The notes under the pieces were generated by a model. The model had not been told where the DNA came from. It ran no database searches and saw only the letters and a program-made list of their open reading frames with translations. The position numbers were made by a program, and so were the translations under genes. From contig NZ_MIEU01000016.1 in the NCBI RefSeq assembly GCF_001968825.1, positions 186,001 through 250,000 of the forward strand: a stretch of 64,000 bases of DNA, in the 5' to 3' direction. Positions 17,284 to 24,663 of this stretch are shown one piece after another. This DNA is from Tersicoccus sp. Bi-70 (GTDB taxonomy: Bacteria; Actinomycetota; Actinomycetes; Actinomycetales; Micrococcaceae). Positions within the stretch are counted from its first letter, which is position 1. Each line of letters starts with the position of its first letter.

Positions 17284-19110
17284 TCAGCCGGTGACGGACC
17301 TGCCGGCTCGCACCGGCTCAATGGCGGTGGCCGGCTCGGTGGCGGTGTCGGCGCCCGGGTCGGTGGCCGGATCCGTGGCGGCCAGGTCGAGGGCGGCGAT
17401 GTAGCCGAAGGTCATGGCCGGGCCGATGTTGACGCCGCCGGCCGGGTAGTGGCCGCCGAAGAGGTTCTTCTGGTCGACGCCGACGACGTGGACGCCGGGA
17501 ATCGGTGCGCCGTGCTCGTCGAGGAGCCGGGCGCGTTCGTCGGCGCGCAGGCCCGCGAAGGTGCCGAACGAGCCCTGACGGACGTGGACGGCGTAGAACG
17601 GTGCCTTCTCGATCGGGGCGAGCGACGGGTTGGGGACGACATCGGAGTCTCCCCCGTACCGGTTGAAGGCGGTCTCCCCGCGGTGGAACTCGGGGTCCTC
17701 ACCGCGGCGGGCGTCCTCGTTGAACGCGGCGACGGTGGCCACCAGCTGGTCCGCGTCGATGCCGCACCGCTGGGCGAGCGCCTCGAGGGTGTCCGCCTTG
17801 ACCAGGTAGCCGGAGCGCAGGAACGGCAGCTTGGGCACCGGCCGGGGCATGGCGAAACCGAACGGATAGCGGGCCACCGTGCGGGAGTCGGCGATCTGCC
17901 ACGCCTCGGCGGCCTCGCCGTCCGGCGTGGCCCGGTTCATCCCGGTGACGTAGTCCCAGTAGCCGTCGGCCTCGTTGACGAAGCGCTTCCCGTCGCGGCG
18001 GACACCGATGGCCCCCGGCTTGGCACGGTCCATGATGTGCGGGAAGACGCCGGTGCGTCCGTTCCGGTAGGGCACGAGGGAGACGGGGCACCACGCCGCC
18101 GGGGAGACGCCGGTGGTGTCCAGGACGCCGCCGACGGAGCGGCCGAGCGCGATGCCGGCGCCGTCGGCCGTGGCCGGAGCGAGCGTGTGGTGATCGTCGG
18201 CGTCACGGTTGTGCGGGAAGAATTCCCGGCGCATGGCCGCACTGGCCGAGAACCCGCCGGCGGCGAGGACCACGCCGCGGGACGCGCCGACGGTGCGCCG
18301 ACCGTGGGGCGTCTCGACCACGACCCCGGTCACCCTGCCTGTGGCGTCCCGGGTGAGGCCGGTGACGCGGTGCGAGACCCGAATGTCGACGCCGACGTCG
18401 ACGGCGGACTTCGCGAGCCGACCGGTCAGGGCGACACCGTTGACCCAGTGCTGCCCGGACCCAGTGGTCACCAGGTCCCCGAGATGGCCGAGCACGCGGC
18501 GGGCCGCGTGCACCCAGCCGTGCAGCTGGAACTTGGAGACCGCGAGGAAGCCCTGCAGGTCCGGGCCGGCCATGATGCCCATCCCGAGGAAGGAGGTCTC
18601 CCAGTACTGCGGCGCCAGGATGCGGCGCAGGCTCCGCGGCAGGCTGCGGCCGTTCAGCGGGGCGGGGCCGACGGAGCGGTGCCCGGTGCCGGCGTGCGGC
18701 AGGGTGCCGTAGATGTCGTTGATCCTCGCCCCGGGCGTGAACTGGAGCGCGGTGTGGTGCTGGAAGAAGGAGACCATCGCGGGGGCGTGGCGCAGGAAGG
18801 CGTCGACCCGGACCTCGTCGTACTCGTCGCCGACGGCGGCACGGAGGTAGGCCTTCACGTCGTCGAGGGACTCGTCGACGCCGTCCGCCCGGGCGAACTC
18901 GTTGCGCGGCGCCCACATCCACCCGCCGGACCGGGAGGTGGCCCCGCCACAGTGGCGGTCCCGCTCCAGGACGAGGACGCGCAGGCCCTGGTGGGCGGCC
19001 GTGACCGCCGTCGACAGTCCTCCCGCCCCGGATCCCACCACGACGACGTCGACGGTCTCGTCGACCTGCTCGTCGGTCCCGGTCATCGCGTCAGCGCTGG
19101 TCCTGCTCAT
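17284..19110 (-). CDS. FAD-dependent dehydrogenase, FAD_binding_2/KstD-like (3)
   Basis: A flavoprotein of about 608 residues. The FAD motif VVVVGSGAGGLSTAVTAAHQG is near the N-terminus, followed by LERDRHCGGAT. The C-terminal signature is GGHYPAGGVNIGPAMTFGYIA, the same Y-P-x-x-G-x-x-IGP pattern as its two neighbours and like KstD. Internal NEADGYWDY and FPHIMDRAKPG segments align with protein (1), whose FPHFVMDRAKPH and NEATSYH are clearly related. The start is uncertain: ATG 19110 has GGAGG almost touching it, and ATG 19086 is an alternative. It is divergent from the LysR gene and lies 60 bases before the YCII gene. Confidence 0.85.
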   Translation of the reverse strand: MSRTSADAMTGTDEQVDETVDVVVVGSGAGGLSTAVTAAHQGLRVLVLERDRHCGGATSRSGGWMWAPRNEFARADGVDESLDDVKAYLRAAVGDEYDEVRVDAFLRHAPAMVSFFQHHTALQFTPGARINDIYGTLPHAGTGHRSVGPAPLNGRSLPRSLRRILAPQYWETSFLGMGIMAGPDLQGFLAVSKFQLHGWVHAARRVLGHLGDLVTTGSGQHWVNGVALTGRLAKSAVDVGVDIRVSHRVTGLTRDATGRVTGVVVETPHGRRTVGASRGVVLAAGGFSASAAMRREFFPHNRDADDHHTLAPATADGAGIALGRSVGGVLDTTGVSPAAWCPVSLVPYRNGRTGVFPHIMDRAKPGAIGVRRDGKRFVNEADGYWDYVTGMNRATPDGEAAEAWQIADSRTVARYPFGFAMPRPVPKLPFLRSGYLVKADTLEALAQRCGIDADQLVATVAAFNEDARRGEDPEFHRGETAFNRYGGDSDVVPNPSLAPIEKAPFYAVHVRQGSFGTFAGLRADERARLLDEHGAPIPGVHVVGVDQKNLFGGHYPAGGVNIGPAMTFGYIAALDLAATDPATDPGADTATEPATAIEPVRAGRSVTG

Positions 19111-19220
19111 TCCTCCAGCGTGGTGGTCCGGTGGGACCGCCACAAGACCATGGATCGATTGATTCACGATCGGTCCGATACTGTGTGCGGCACAAGCTCA
19201 GTACGGGGAGAGGTGTCGCC
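19111..19220. promoter_or_regulatory. divergent LysR-type control region
   Basis: The 110 bases between flavoprotein (3) and the LysR gene face both ways. Two dyads are visible: ATCG-N9-CGAT at 19154-19170, and TGTGC-G-GCACA at 19184-19194. LysR proteins typically bind such dyads in the shared promoter and activate the divergent operon. Neither has been matched to a known site. A GGAGAGG ribosome site precedes the LysR ATG. Confidence 0.45.
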
Positions 19221-20132
19221 ATGGAGGTGCGCTGGCTCGAGGCCTTCGTCGCGGTCGCCGAGGAGATGCACTTCGGCCGCGCGGCGGCCCGCCTGCACAT
19301 GGCCCAGTCCCCGTTGAGCCAGGTCATCCGCCGGCTCGAACGGGAGGTCGGCACCCCGCTCTTCGTGCGCAGCACGCGGTCGGTCGCCCTGACCGGCGCG
19401 GGCGAGGCGCTCCTCCCCTACGCCTACCGGACCCTGCGGACACTGGCCAACGCGATGGATGCGGCGCGCAGCGCGGAGGGGGTGCCGACCGGACGCATCT
19501 CCCTCGGCTTCTCCGGCGTGCACAATCACCAGACGCTGCCGCGGATCACCCAGTCGCTGCGGCGGGACTTCCCGTCCATCGAGCTCCGGCTGGAGGGCGG
19601 GGTGCGCACCTTCGACGGCATCCGGATGGTCCGCAACGGCGACCTGGATGCGGCCTTCATCGGCCTGATCAGCGATCTCGAGCCCCCACTGGCCGGTCGG
19701 GAGATCTCCCGGCAGCACGTCGGCTGCGTCGTCCCCGCCGACCATCCGCTCGCCGGGCGCGGGCCAATCCCGGTGCGTCGGCTGCGGGGCGAGCCCTTCG
19801 TCATGGGCCCGGTGGACGGCAACTCGTCGATGACCGTCGTGGCGCGGCAGCTGTGCCAGTCCGCCGGCTTCCTGCCCGACGTCGCGCAGACGGTGAGCGA
19901 CCCGTTCCTGATCCTCTCCATGGTGGCGGCCGGCGTCGGGGTCACGCTGGTGACCTCCGAGGTGATCCCGATCCTGCCGGCCTCGGCGGTCTGGGTGGAG
20001 CTGGAGGGCGAGCCGGTGATCTTCCGGCACGGGGTGATCTGGTCGGAGGAGAACGAGTCGGTCCCCCTGCGCGCCTTCCTCACTGTGCTGGACCGGGTGT
20101 TCCCCGCCGTGGAGGACACCGGCGGGCTCTGA
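19221..20132 (+). CDS. LysR-family transcriptional regulator
   Basis: A 303-residue LysR protein. The N-terminal winged helix-turn-helix (residues ~1-60) reads MEVRWLEAFVAVAEEMHFGRAAARLHMAQSPLSQ, then RLEREVGTPLFVR and LTGAGEALL, all highly typical. Residues ~90-300 form the two-lobed effector domain. The similarity of the effector region to BenM/CatR-like regulators (HVGCVVPADHPLAGR) is general only. ATG 19221 is chosen over the longer frame because of GGAGAGG seven bases upstream. Its position between divergent catabolic operons suggests that it senses the pathway substrate or an intermediate. Confidence 0.93.
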   Translation: MEVRWLEAFVAVAEEMHFGRAAARLHMAQSPLSQVIRRLEREVGTPLFVRSTRSVALTGAGEALLPYAYRTLRTLANAMDAARSAEGVPTGRISLGFSGVHNHQTLPRITQSLRRDFPSIELRLEGGVRTFDGIRMVRNGDLDAAFIGLISDLEPPLAGREISRQHVGCVVPADHPLAGRGPIPVRRLRGEPFVMGPVDGNSSMTVVARQLCQSAGFLPDVAQTVSDPFLILSMVAAGVGVTLVTSEVIPILPASAVWVELEGEPVIFRHGVIWSEENESVPLRAFLTVLDRVFPAVEDTGGL

Positions 20133-20313
20133 CCTCCCCCGAGGATCAAGTGTCCCTGCTACACAGTGCATGACTGATTGGGTCCTGGATTTCCTCGACC
20201 GCATCCCCCACGCTGGCATGTGTCGCCCGTCACCTCGGACCGCGGTGACGCTGGACCGAACCGACCCGGTGGAGCACGAGGGCGTGCACCCCGGTCCGAC
20301 GCAAGGGGAATCC

Positions 20314-21723
20314 ATGAACAGCACGGTCACGACGCCGGAGGACGTGCGGGCGCAGAGGAAGCGCCGCAACGCGCGCAACGCCGCCGTCTCCGGCTTCGCC
20401 GGCAGCGCCCTGGAGTACTACGACTTCTTCATCTTCGCCACGGCCGCGGCGCTCTACCTCAAGGACCTCTTCTTCCCCGGTGCGGGTACCGCCGGTCAGC
20501 TCTTCTCGCTGGCCACGATCGGCGTCGCCTACATCACCCGGCCCCTCGGCGCCCTGCTGTGGGGCCACCTCGGCGACGTGATCGGACGGAAGAAGGTCCT
20601 CATCATGGTGCTGGTCCTGATGGGGACGGCCACCTTCGCGATCGGGCTCGTTCCCACCTACGACGCCATCGGCATCTGGGCGCCGATCATCATCATCGTC
20701 CTGCGGCTGGCACAGGGGCTCTCGGCCGGCGGCGAGTCGCCCGGGTCGGCGTCCCTGTCGATGGAGCACGCCCCGGACCACCGCCGCGGATTCTTCTCCA
20801 GCTGGACGATGGCCGGCATCACCTTCGGCATCGTGCTCTCCTCCGCCGTCTTCATCCCACTCCAGTCGCTCCCCGCGGACGCGCAGCTGAGCTGGGGCTG
20901 GCGCGTGCCGTTCCTCGTCTCGGCCGTCGTCACGATCGTCGCGCTCGTCCTCCGTCGCACCCTGGAGGAGCCGGAGGTGTTCAGGGACACCCGGGAACTG
21001 AACCTCGTCGTCACGGTGCCCGTCCTCGAGCTGGTCCGCCGCCACCCCCGCACGCTGCTGCTGGTCACCGGGATGAGCCTGTTCACCATGGTCAACACGA
21101 TGATCAACGTGTTCACGCTCTCCTACGGCACCGCCGTCTCCGGCATCCCGCGGAACGAGATGCTCGCCTTCATCAGCGTGGCCAACCTGGTGGCCGTCGT
21201 GGCGCTGCCCCTCTGGGGCCACCTCTCCGACCGGGTCGGACGCCGCCCGGTCTTCATCACCGGCGCCGCCGCCCAGATCGTGCTCATCTTCGCCTTCCTG
21301 TGGGCCCTGGCCAACGGGGACCCGGCGAACACCTGGCCGGTGTGGGTGCTGGGCATCCTGCTCGTGGCCGGCGCGTACTCGGCGACCAACGCCGTCTATC
21401 CGGCCTACTTCCCCGAGCAGTTCCCGGCCAACGTCCGGTACTCCGGCATGGCGATCTGCCTCATGGTCGGCCTGCTGCTGGCCGGGTTCACCCCGGCCAT
21501 CGCCGAGTCCGTCTCCGGCGCCCAGCACAACTGGTTCGGCGTCGCCCTCTTCTCGGCCGTGTGCGTGGGCATCTCGGGACTCTGCGCCGCCCTGAGCCGG
21601 GAGACCGCGCACACGCCGACCGCCGACCTCGCCCTCGGCACCGGCCGCCGGGGTCGAACCGTCACCCCCGCGAACGCGTCCGAGACGCTGGCCCCCGCCG
21701 GCCGGACGGAGGCGTCAGCGTGA
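20314..21723 (+). CDS. MFS transporter, metabolite:H+ symporter (MHS) type
   Basis: A 469-residue, twelve-helix transporter. The MHS subfamily opening is clear: AAVSGFAGSALEYYDFFIFATAAALYL, then RPLGALLWGHLGDVIGRKKVL, the family's loop 2-3 motif. A second G-H-L-S-D-R-V-G-R-R-P motif follows in the C-half. Relatives include shikimate (ShiA), alpha-ketoglutarate and proline symporters, so an organic acid is the likely cargo. ATG 20314 has AAGGGG upstream; the longer frame from 20170 is not supported. The stop overlaps the next gene (GTGA), making a three-gene operon downstream of LysR. Confidence 0.9.
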   Translation: MNSTVTTPEDVRAQRKRRNARNAAVSGFAGSALEYYDFFIFATAAALYLKDLFFPGAGTAGQLFSLATIGVAYITRPLGALLWGHLGDVIGRKKVLIMVLVLMGTATFAIGLVPTYDAIGIWAPIIIIVLRLAQGLSAGGESPGSASLSMEHAPDHRRGFFSSWTMAGITFGIVLSSAVFIPLQSLPADAQLSWGWRVPFLVSAVVTIVALVLRRTLEEPEVFRDTRELNLVVTVPVLELVRRHPRTLLLVTGMSLFTMVNTMINVFTLSYGTAVSGIPRNEMLAFISVANLVAVVALPLWGHLSDRVGRRPVFITGAAAQIVLIFAFLWALANGDPANTWPVWVLGILLVAGAYSATNAVYPAYFPEQFPANVRYSGMAICLMVGLLLAGFTPAIAESVSGAQHNWFGVALFSAVCVGISGLCAALSRETAHTPTADLALGTGRRGRTVTPANASETLAPAGRTEASA

Positions 21724-22853
21724 GCGCCCGGGAGCCCGCGAACCAGCCGGCCCTGCGCGTCGGCATCATCGGATGCGGCGCCATCGCCGGCAACCACGTG
21801 CTCGCGTATCGCGCACAGCCGCAGGTCGAGGTCGTCGCCTGCCTGGACGCCGACGCCGAGCGGGCCGAGGCCTTTGCGGCCGAGCACGGCATCGGGACGG
21901 CGACCACCGACCTCGAAAACTTCTTCGCCCACGACGTCGACGTGGTGAGCGTCTGCACCCCGCACCCCACCCACGAGCAGCTCGTGCTCGCCGCGGCGGC
22001 GCACGGGGTGCACGTGCTGTGCGAGAAGCCGCTGGCCGTCGACGTCCCGTCCGCGGAACGGATGGTGGCGGCCTGCCGCGAGGCCGGCGTCCGGCTCGGT
22101 GCGGTGTTCCAGCGCCGCTGGTGGCCGGCGGCGCAACGGATCCGGGAGGCGCTCGACGACGGCACCCTTGGCACGCCGATCCTGGGCCGCGTCGAGGTGC
22201 TGCTGCACCGGGACACCGCCTACTACACGGCCACCCCCTGGCGCGGCACGTGGGCGACCGACGGCGGTGGCGTGCTCATGACCCAGGCCATCCACTACCT
22301 CGACCTGCTGCAGTGGTACCTCGGGGACGTCGACCTGGTCATGGCCGCGGCGGACACCTATCGGCACGGCGAGCACATCGAGGTGGAGGACACCCTCGTG
22401 GCCACGCTGCGGTTCACCAACGGGGCGATGGGCCAGCTGGTGGCATCGACGGCACTGACACCGGGCCTGGGACTGCGCGTCGCGGTCACCGGCTCCACCG
22501 GCGCCACCGTCGGCCTGCTCGAGTACCCGGAGGGGACCGAGGCGGTCAACGACGTCTGGGCCGTCCCCGGCGCCGCGGCACTCGCCCCGCCGGTGGCACT
22601 GCTGCCCGACGCCGACCTGCCGTCCATCAACGCCGCCCTCGCGCCGTTCCACACCCTCCAGATCGCCGAGTTCGTCACCGCCGTGCGCGAGGGCCGCGAG
22701 CCCGGCGTGACCGGCGAGGACGCGCTCCGGTCCCTGCGCACCCTCGCCGCGGTGTACGCCGCGGTCCGCAGCGGGCGCCCGGAGCGACCCGACGCGACCG
22801 GGCCCGACGCAATCGAGCACGAGGGCCCCGGAACCGGAGGAGCACCCCGATGA
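21720..22853 (+). CDS. Gfo/Idh/MocA-family oxidoreductase
   Basis: A 377-residue NAD(P)-dependent dehydrogenase. The N-terminal Rossmann fold has GIIGCGAIAGNHVLAY (residues ~15-30), VVACLDADAERAE and the family's CEKPLAVD motif. The C-terminal domain has DGGGVLMTQAIHYLDLLQW, the conserved G-G-x-x-x-x-x-x-x-H-x-x-D catalytic segment. Relatives oxidise sugars, inositols and other polyols. The GTG start overlaps the transporter stop and the gene's own stop overlaps the next start, so the transporter and the two enzymes are made together. Confidence 0.9.
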   Translation: MSAREPANQPALRVGIIGCGAIAGNHVLAYRAQPQVEVVACLDADAERAEAFAAEHGIGTATTDLENFFAHDVDVVSVCTPHPTHEQLVLAAAAHGVHVLCEKPLAVDVPSAERMVAACREAGVRLGAVFQRRWWPAAQRIREALDDGTLGTPILGRVEVLLHRDTAYYTATPWRGTWATDGGGVLMTQAIHYLDLLQWYLGDVDLVMAAADTYRHGEHIEVEDTLVATLRFTNGAMGQLVASTALTPGLGLRVAVTGSTGATVGLLEYPEGTEAVNDVWAVPGAAALAPPVALLPDADLPSINAALAPFHTLQIAEFVTAVREGREPGVTGEDALRSLRTLAAVYAAVRSGRPERPDATGPDAIEHEGPGTGGAPR

Positions 22854-23701
22854 GGGAGATCGGACTCGCCCACCTCAGCCTGCTGCAGCTCGACCCGCCC
22901 GACCTCGTCACCACGGCCGCCCGGGCCGGGTACGACTTCGTCGGCATCCGCGTCCGTGGCGCGACGCCGGCCGAGGACATCCCCGACCAGGCGCCGGGAT
23001 CGGCCGCCTCCCGGTCCACCGTCGCGCGCCTGAGCGACACCGGGCTGCGGGTACGGGACATCGAGTTCCTGTCCCTGGACGGCCGTACCGGGCGAGAGGC
23101 CTGGCTGCCGATGCTCGAGGCCGGAGCCGCCTACGGGGCCGACATCATCAACGTCGCGGGCCAGGATGCCGACCGGGCACGGCTGACGGAGACGCTCGCG
23201 GAGCTGGTCCGCGACGCCGCGGACCACGGCATCGTGCCGGCGCTGGAGGCCATCAGCTACAACGCCGTCGCCACCGTCGCCGACGCGGCAGCGGTGGCCA
23301 CGGCCGCCGGCGCCCGGGTGATGCTCGATCCCCTCCACCTCGTGCGCGGCGGCAGCTCCGTCGCCGACGTGGCCGCCCTGGAGGCCCGGCTGATCCCCGT
23401 GCTCCAGCTGTGCGACGGGCCGGCCGCGGTGCCGAGCGACCTGGACGTGCCCACGCCCCTGCCGCGGGGGATGACGGCCGACGGCGAACCGCGGAAGGTG
23501 GAGTCCCGCGCCCTGCGGCGCGCCCCGGGTGAGGGGGCGTTCCCCCTGCGGGAGCTGTTGCGGGCCGTGGGCGAGGACACGCCGCTCAGTCTCGAGGTGC
23601 CGGACCACGCCCGGGCCGCCCGGCTCGGAGCGCTGGGCTGGGCCGAGCACCTGTTGACCTCGACCCGCGAGCTGCTGGCCACGGTCGACGAGCCTGCCTG
23701 A
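22850..23701 (+). CDS. sugar-phosphate isomerase/epimerase-like TIM-barrel protein
   Basis: A 283-residue AP-endonuclease-2-type (xylose isomerase-like) TIM barrel. Metal-binding candidates are Glu in PALEAISYNAV, Asp and His in VMLDPLHLVRGG, Gln/Asp in VLQLCDGP and Glu near the end (LSLEVPD). Relatives include IolE, sugar epimerases and 3-dehydroshikimate dehydratases. With a shikimate-transporter-like MFS gene next door, a dehydratase role is plausible but unproven. GGAGG precedes the ATG, which overlaps the upstream stop as ATGA. Confidence 0.8.
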   Translation: MREIGLAHLSLLQLDPPDLVTTAARAGYDFVGIRVRGATPAEDIPDQAPGSAASRSTVARLSDTGLRVRDIEFLSLDGRTGREAWLPMLEAGAAYGADIINVAGQDADRARLTETLAELVRDAADHGIVPALEAISYNAVATVADAAAVATAAGARVMLDPLHLVRGGSSVADVAALEARLIPVLQLCDGPAAVPSDLDVPTPLPRGMTADGEPRKVESRALRRAPGEGAFPLRELLRAVGEDTPLSLEVPDHARAARLGALGWAEHLLTSTRELLATVDEPA

Positions 23702-23728
23702 GCCGGTCCGTTGGTCAGCGCGGCCTGC

Positions 23729-24550
23729 TCACCCGAAGCCGGTGGCCCGGCCGAGCAGCGTGAACCCGACGAACGCGCCGATGTCGAGCAGGGCGTGCGC
23801 GATGATCAGCGGCATCACCCGGCGCACCCGCAGGTAGAAGGCGACGAAGACGAGCCCCATGACGACGTTGCCGAGGAACGGGCCGATGCCCTGATAGAGG
23901 TGGTAGCTGCCGCGCAGCACCGCGCTGGCCACGAGGATCGCCGGCGTCGTCCAGCCCAGTTGCCGCCACCGCAGGATCAGGTAGCCGACGACGATCACCT
24001 CCTCGAGCACGGCGTGCCGCACCGCGGAGAGGATCAGGACCGGCACGGTCCACCAGTAGGTGCCGAGTGCCGCCGGCACGAGCGCCGTCGTGATCCCCAG
24101 CGCCCGGCCGGCCGCGTAGAGGGCGAGCGAACCGCCGGCCATGACGGCGAACAGAGCGGCCCCCTGCCCCAGGTCGGCCCAGGGCCGTGAGCGGTCGATG
24201 CCGAGCAGGCGCAGCGGCCGCACCCGCGCACCGGGCCCGCCGCCCTGCCCCGCGAGCAGGAACAGGACGAGCAGCACCGGAACCAGGGAGAACCCGATGC
24301 CGAGCAGCTGGTAGGTCAGGTCCAGGTACTCGCGGTTGCTCTGCGTGGGGTTCAACGTGGTCGTCTGGCCCCCGAGGGGTCCGGTGGTCAGCTTGTCGAT
24401 CAGCTGGACGACGGCGTAGACGGCCGACTCGCCGAGCGACAGGCCGAGGACGAGAAGGATCTCGAACCGCAGGCGACGGCGGTCCGGGCCGGAGGCGACC
24501 GGAAACGCCTCGAGGCGGTCGGTCGCGGCGGAGTCAGCGGGCACGCCCAC
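23729..24550 (-). CDS. CPBP-family intramembrane metalloprotease
   Basis: A 273-residue polytopic membrane protein with a C-terminal CPBP (Abi/CAAX protease-like) domain. Motif 1 is HAVLEEVIVVGYL, whose paired glutamates are catalytic in the family, although the usual following Arg is Gly/Tyr here. Motif 2 is SYHLYQGIG, and motif 4 is HALLDIGAF. About eight helices are visible. Roles range from prenyl-protein processing to bacteriocin self-immunity; none is indicated by the neighbours. It converges with the TIM-barrel gene and is divergent from oligopeptidase B. Confidence 0.85.
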   Translation of the reverse strand: MGVPADSAATDRLEAFPVASGPDRRRLRFEILLVLGLSLGESAVYAVVQLIDKLTTGPLGGQTTTLNPTQSNREYLDLTYQLLGIGFSLVPVLLVLFLLAGQGGGPGARVRPLRLLGIDRSRPWADLGQGAALFAVMAGGSLALYAAGRALGITTALVPAALGTYWWTVPVLILSAVRHAVLEEVIVVGYLILRWRQLGWTTPAILVASAVLRGSYHLYQGIGPFLGNVVMGLVFVAFYLRVRRVMPLIIAHALLDIGAFVGFTLLGRATGFG

Positions 24551-24663
24551 ACCCTAGACGACCGACCTCGGCGATCGTGGGGCACCGCCACCGTGCCCTC
24601 ACCGCCTGTCCGCGGTGGGCGGATCGAGCAGCGTCCCCGGACCCCGGCTCCTAGGATCGAGGC

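Noticed and set aside
20178-22853. An 891-codon plus-strand frame that could look like a transporter-dehydrogenase fusion
   Set aside because: Only its last 377 codons (Gfo/Idh protein) are real; the first part is an out-of-frame reading of the MFS gene, and a GTGA junction fixes the start at 21720.
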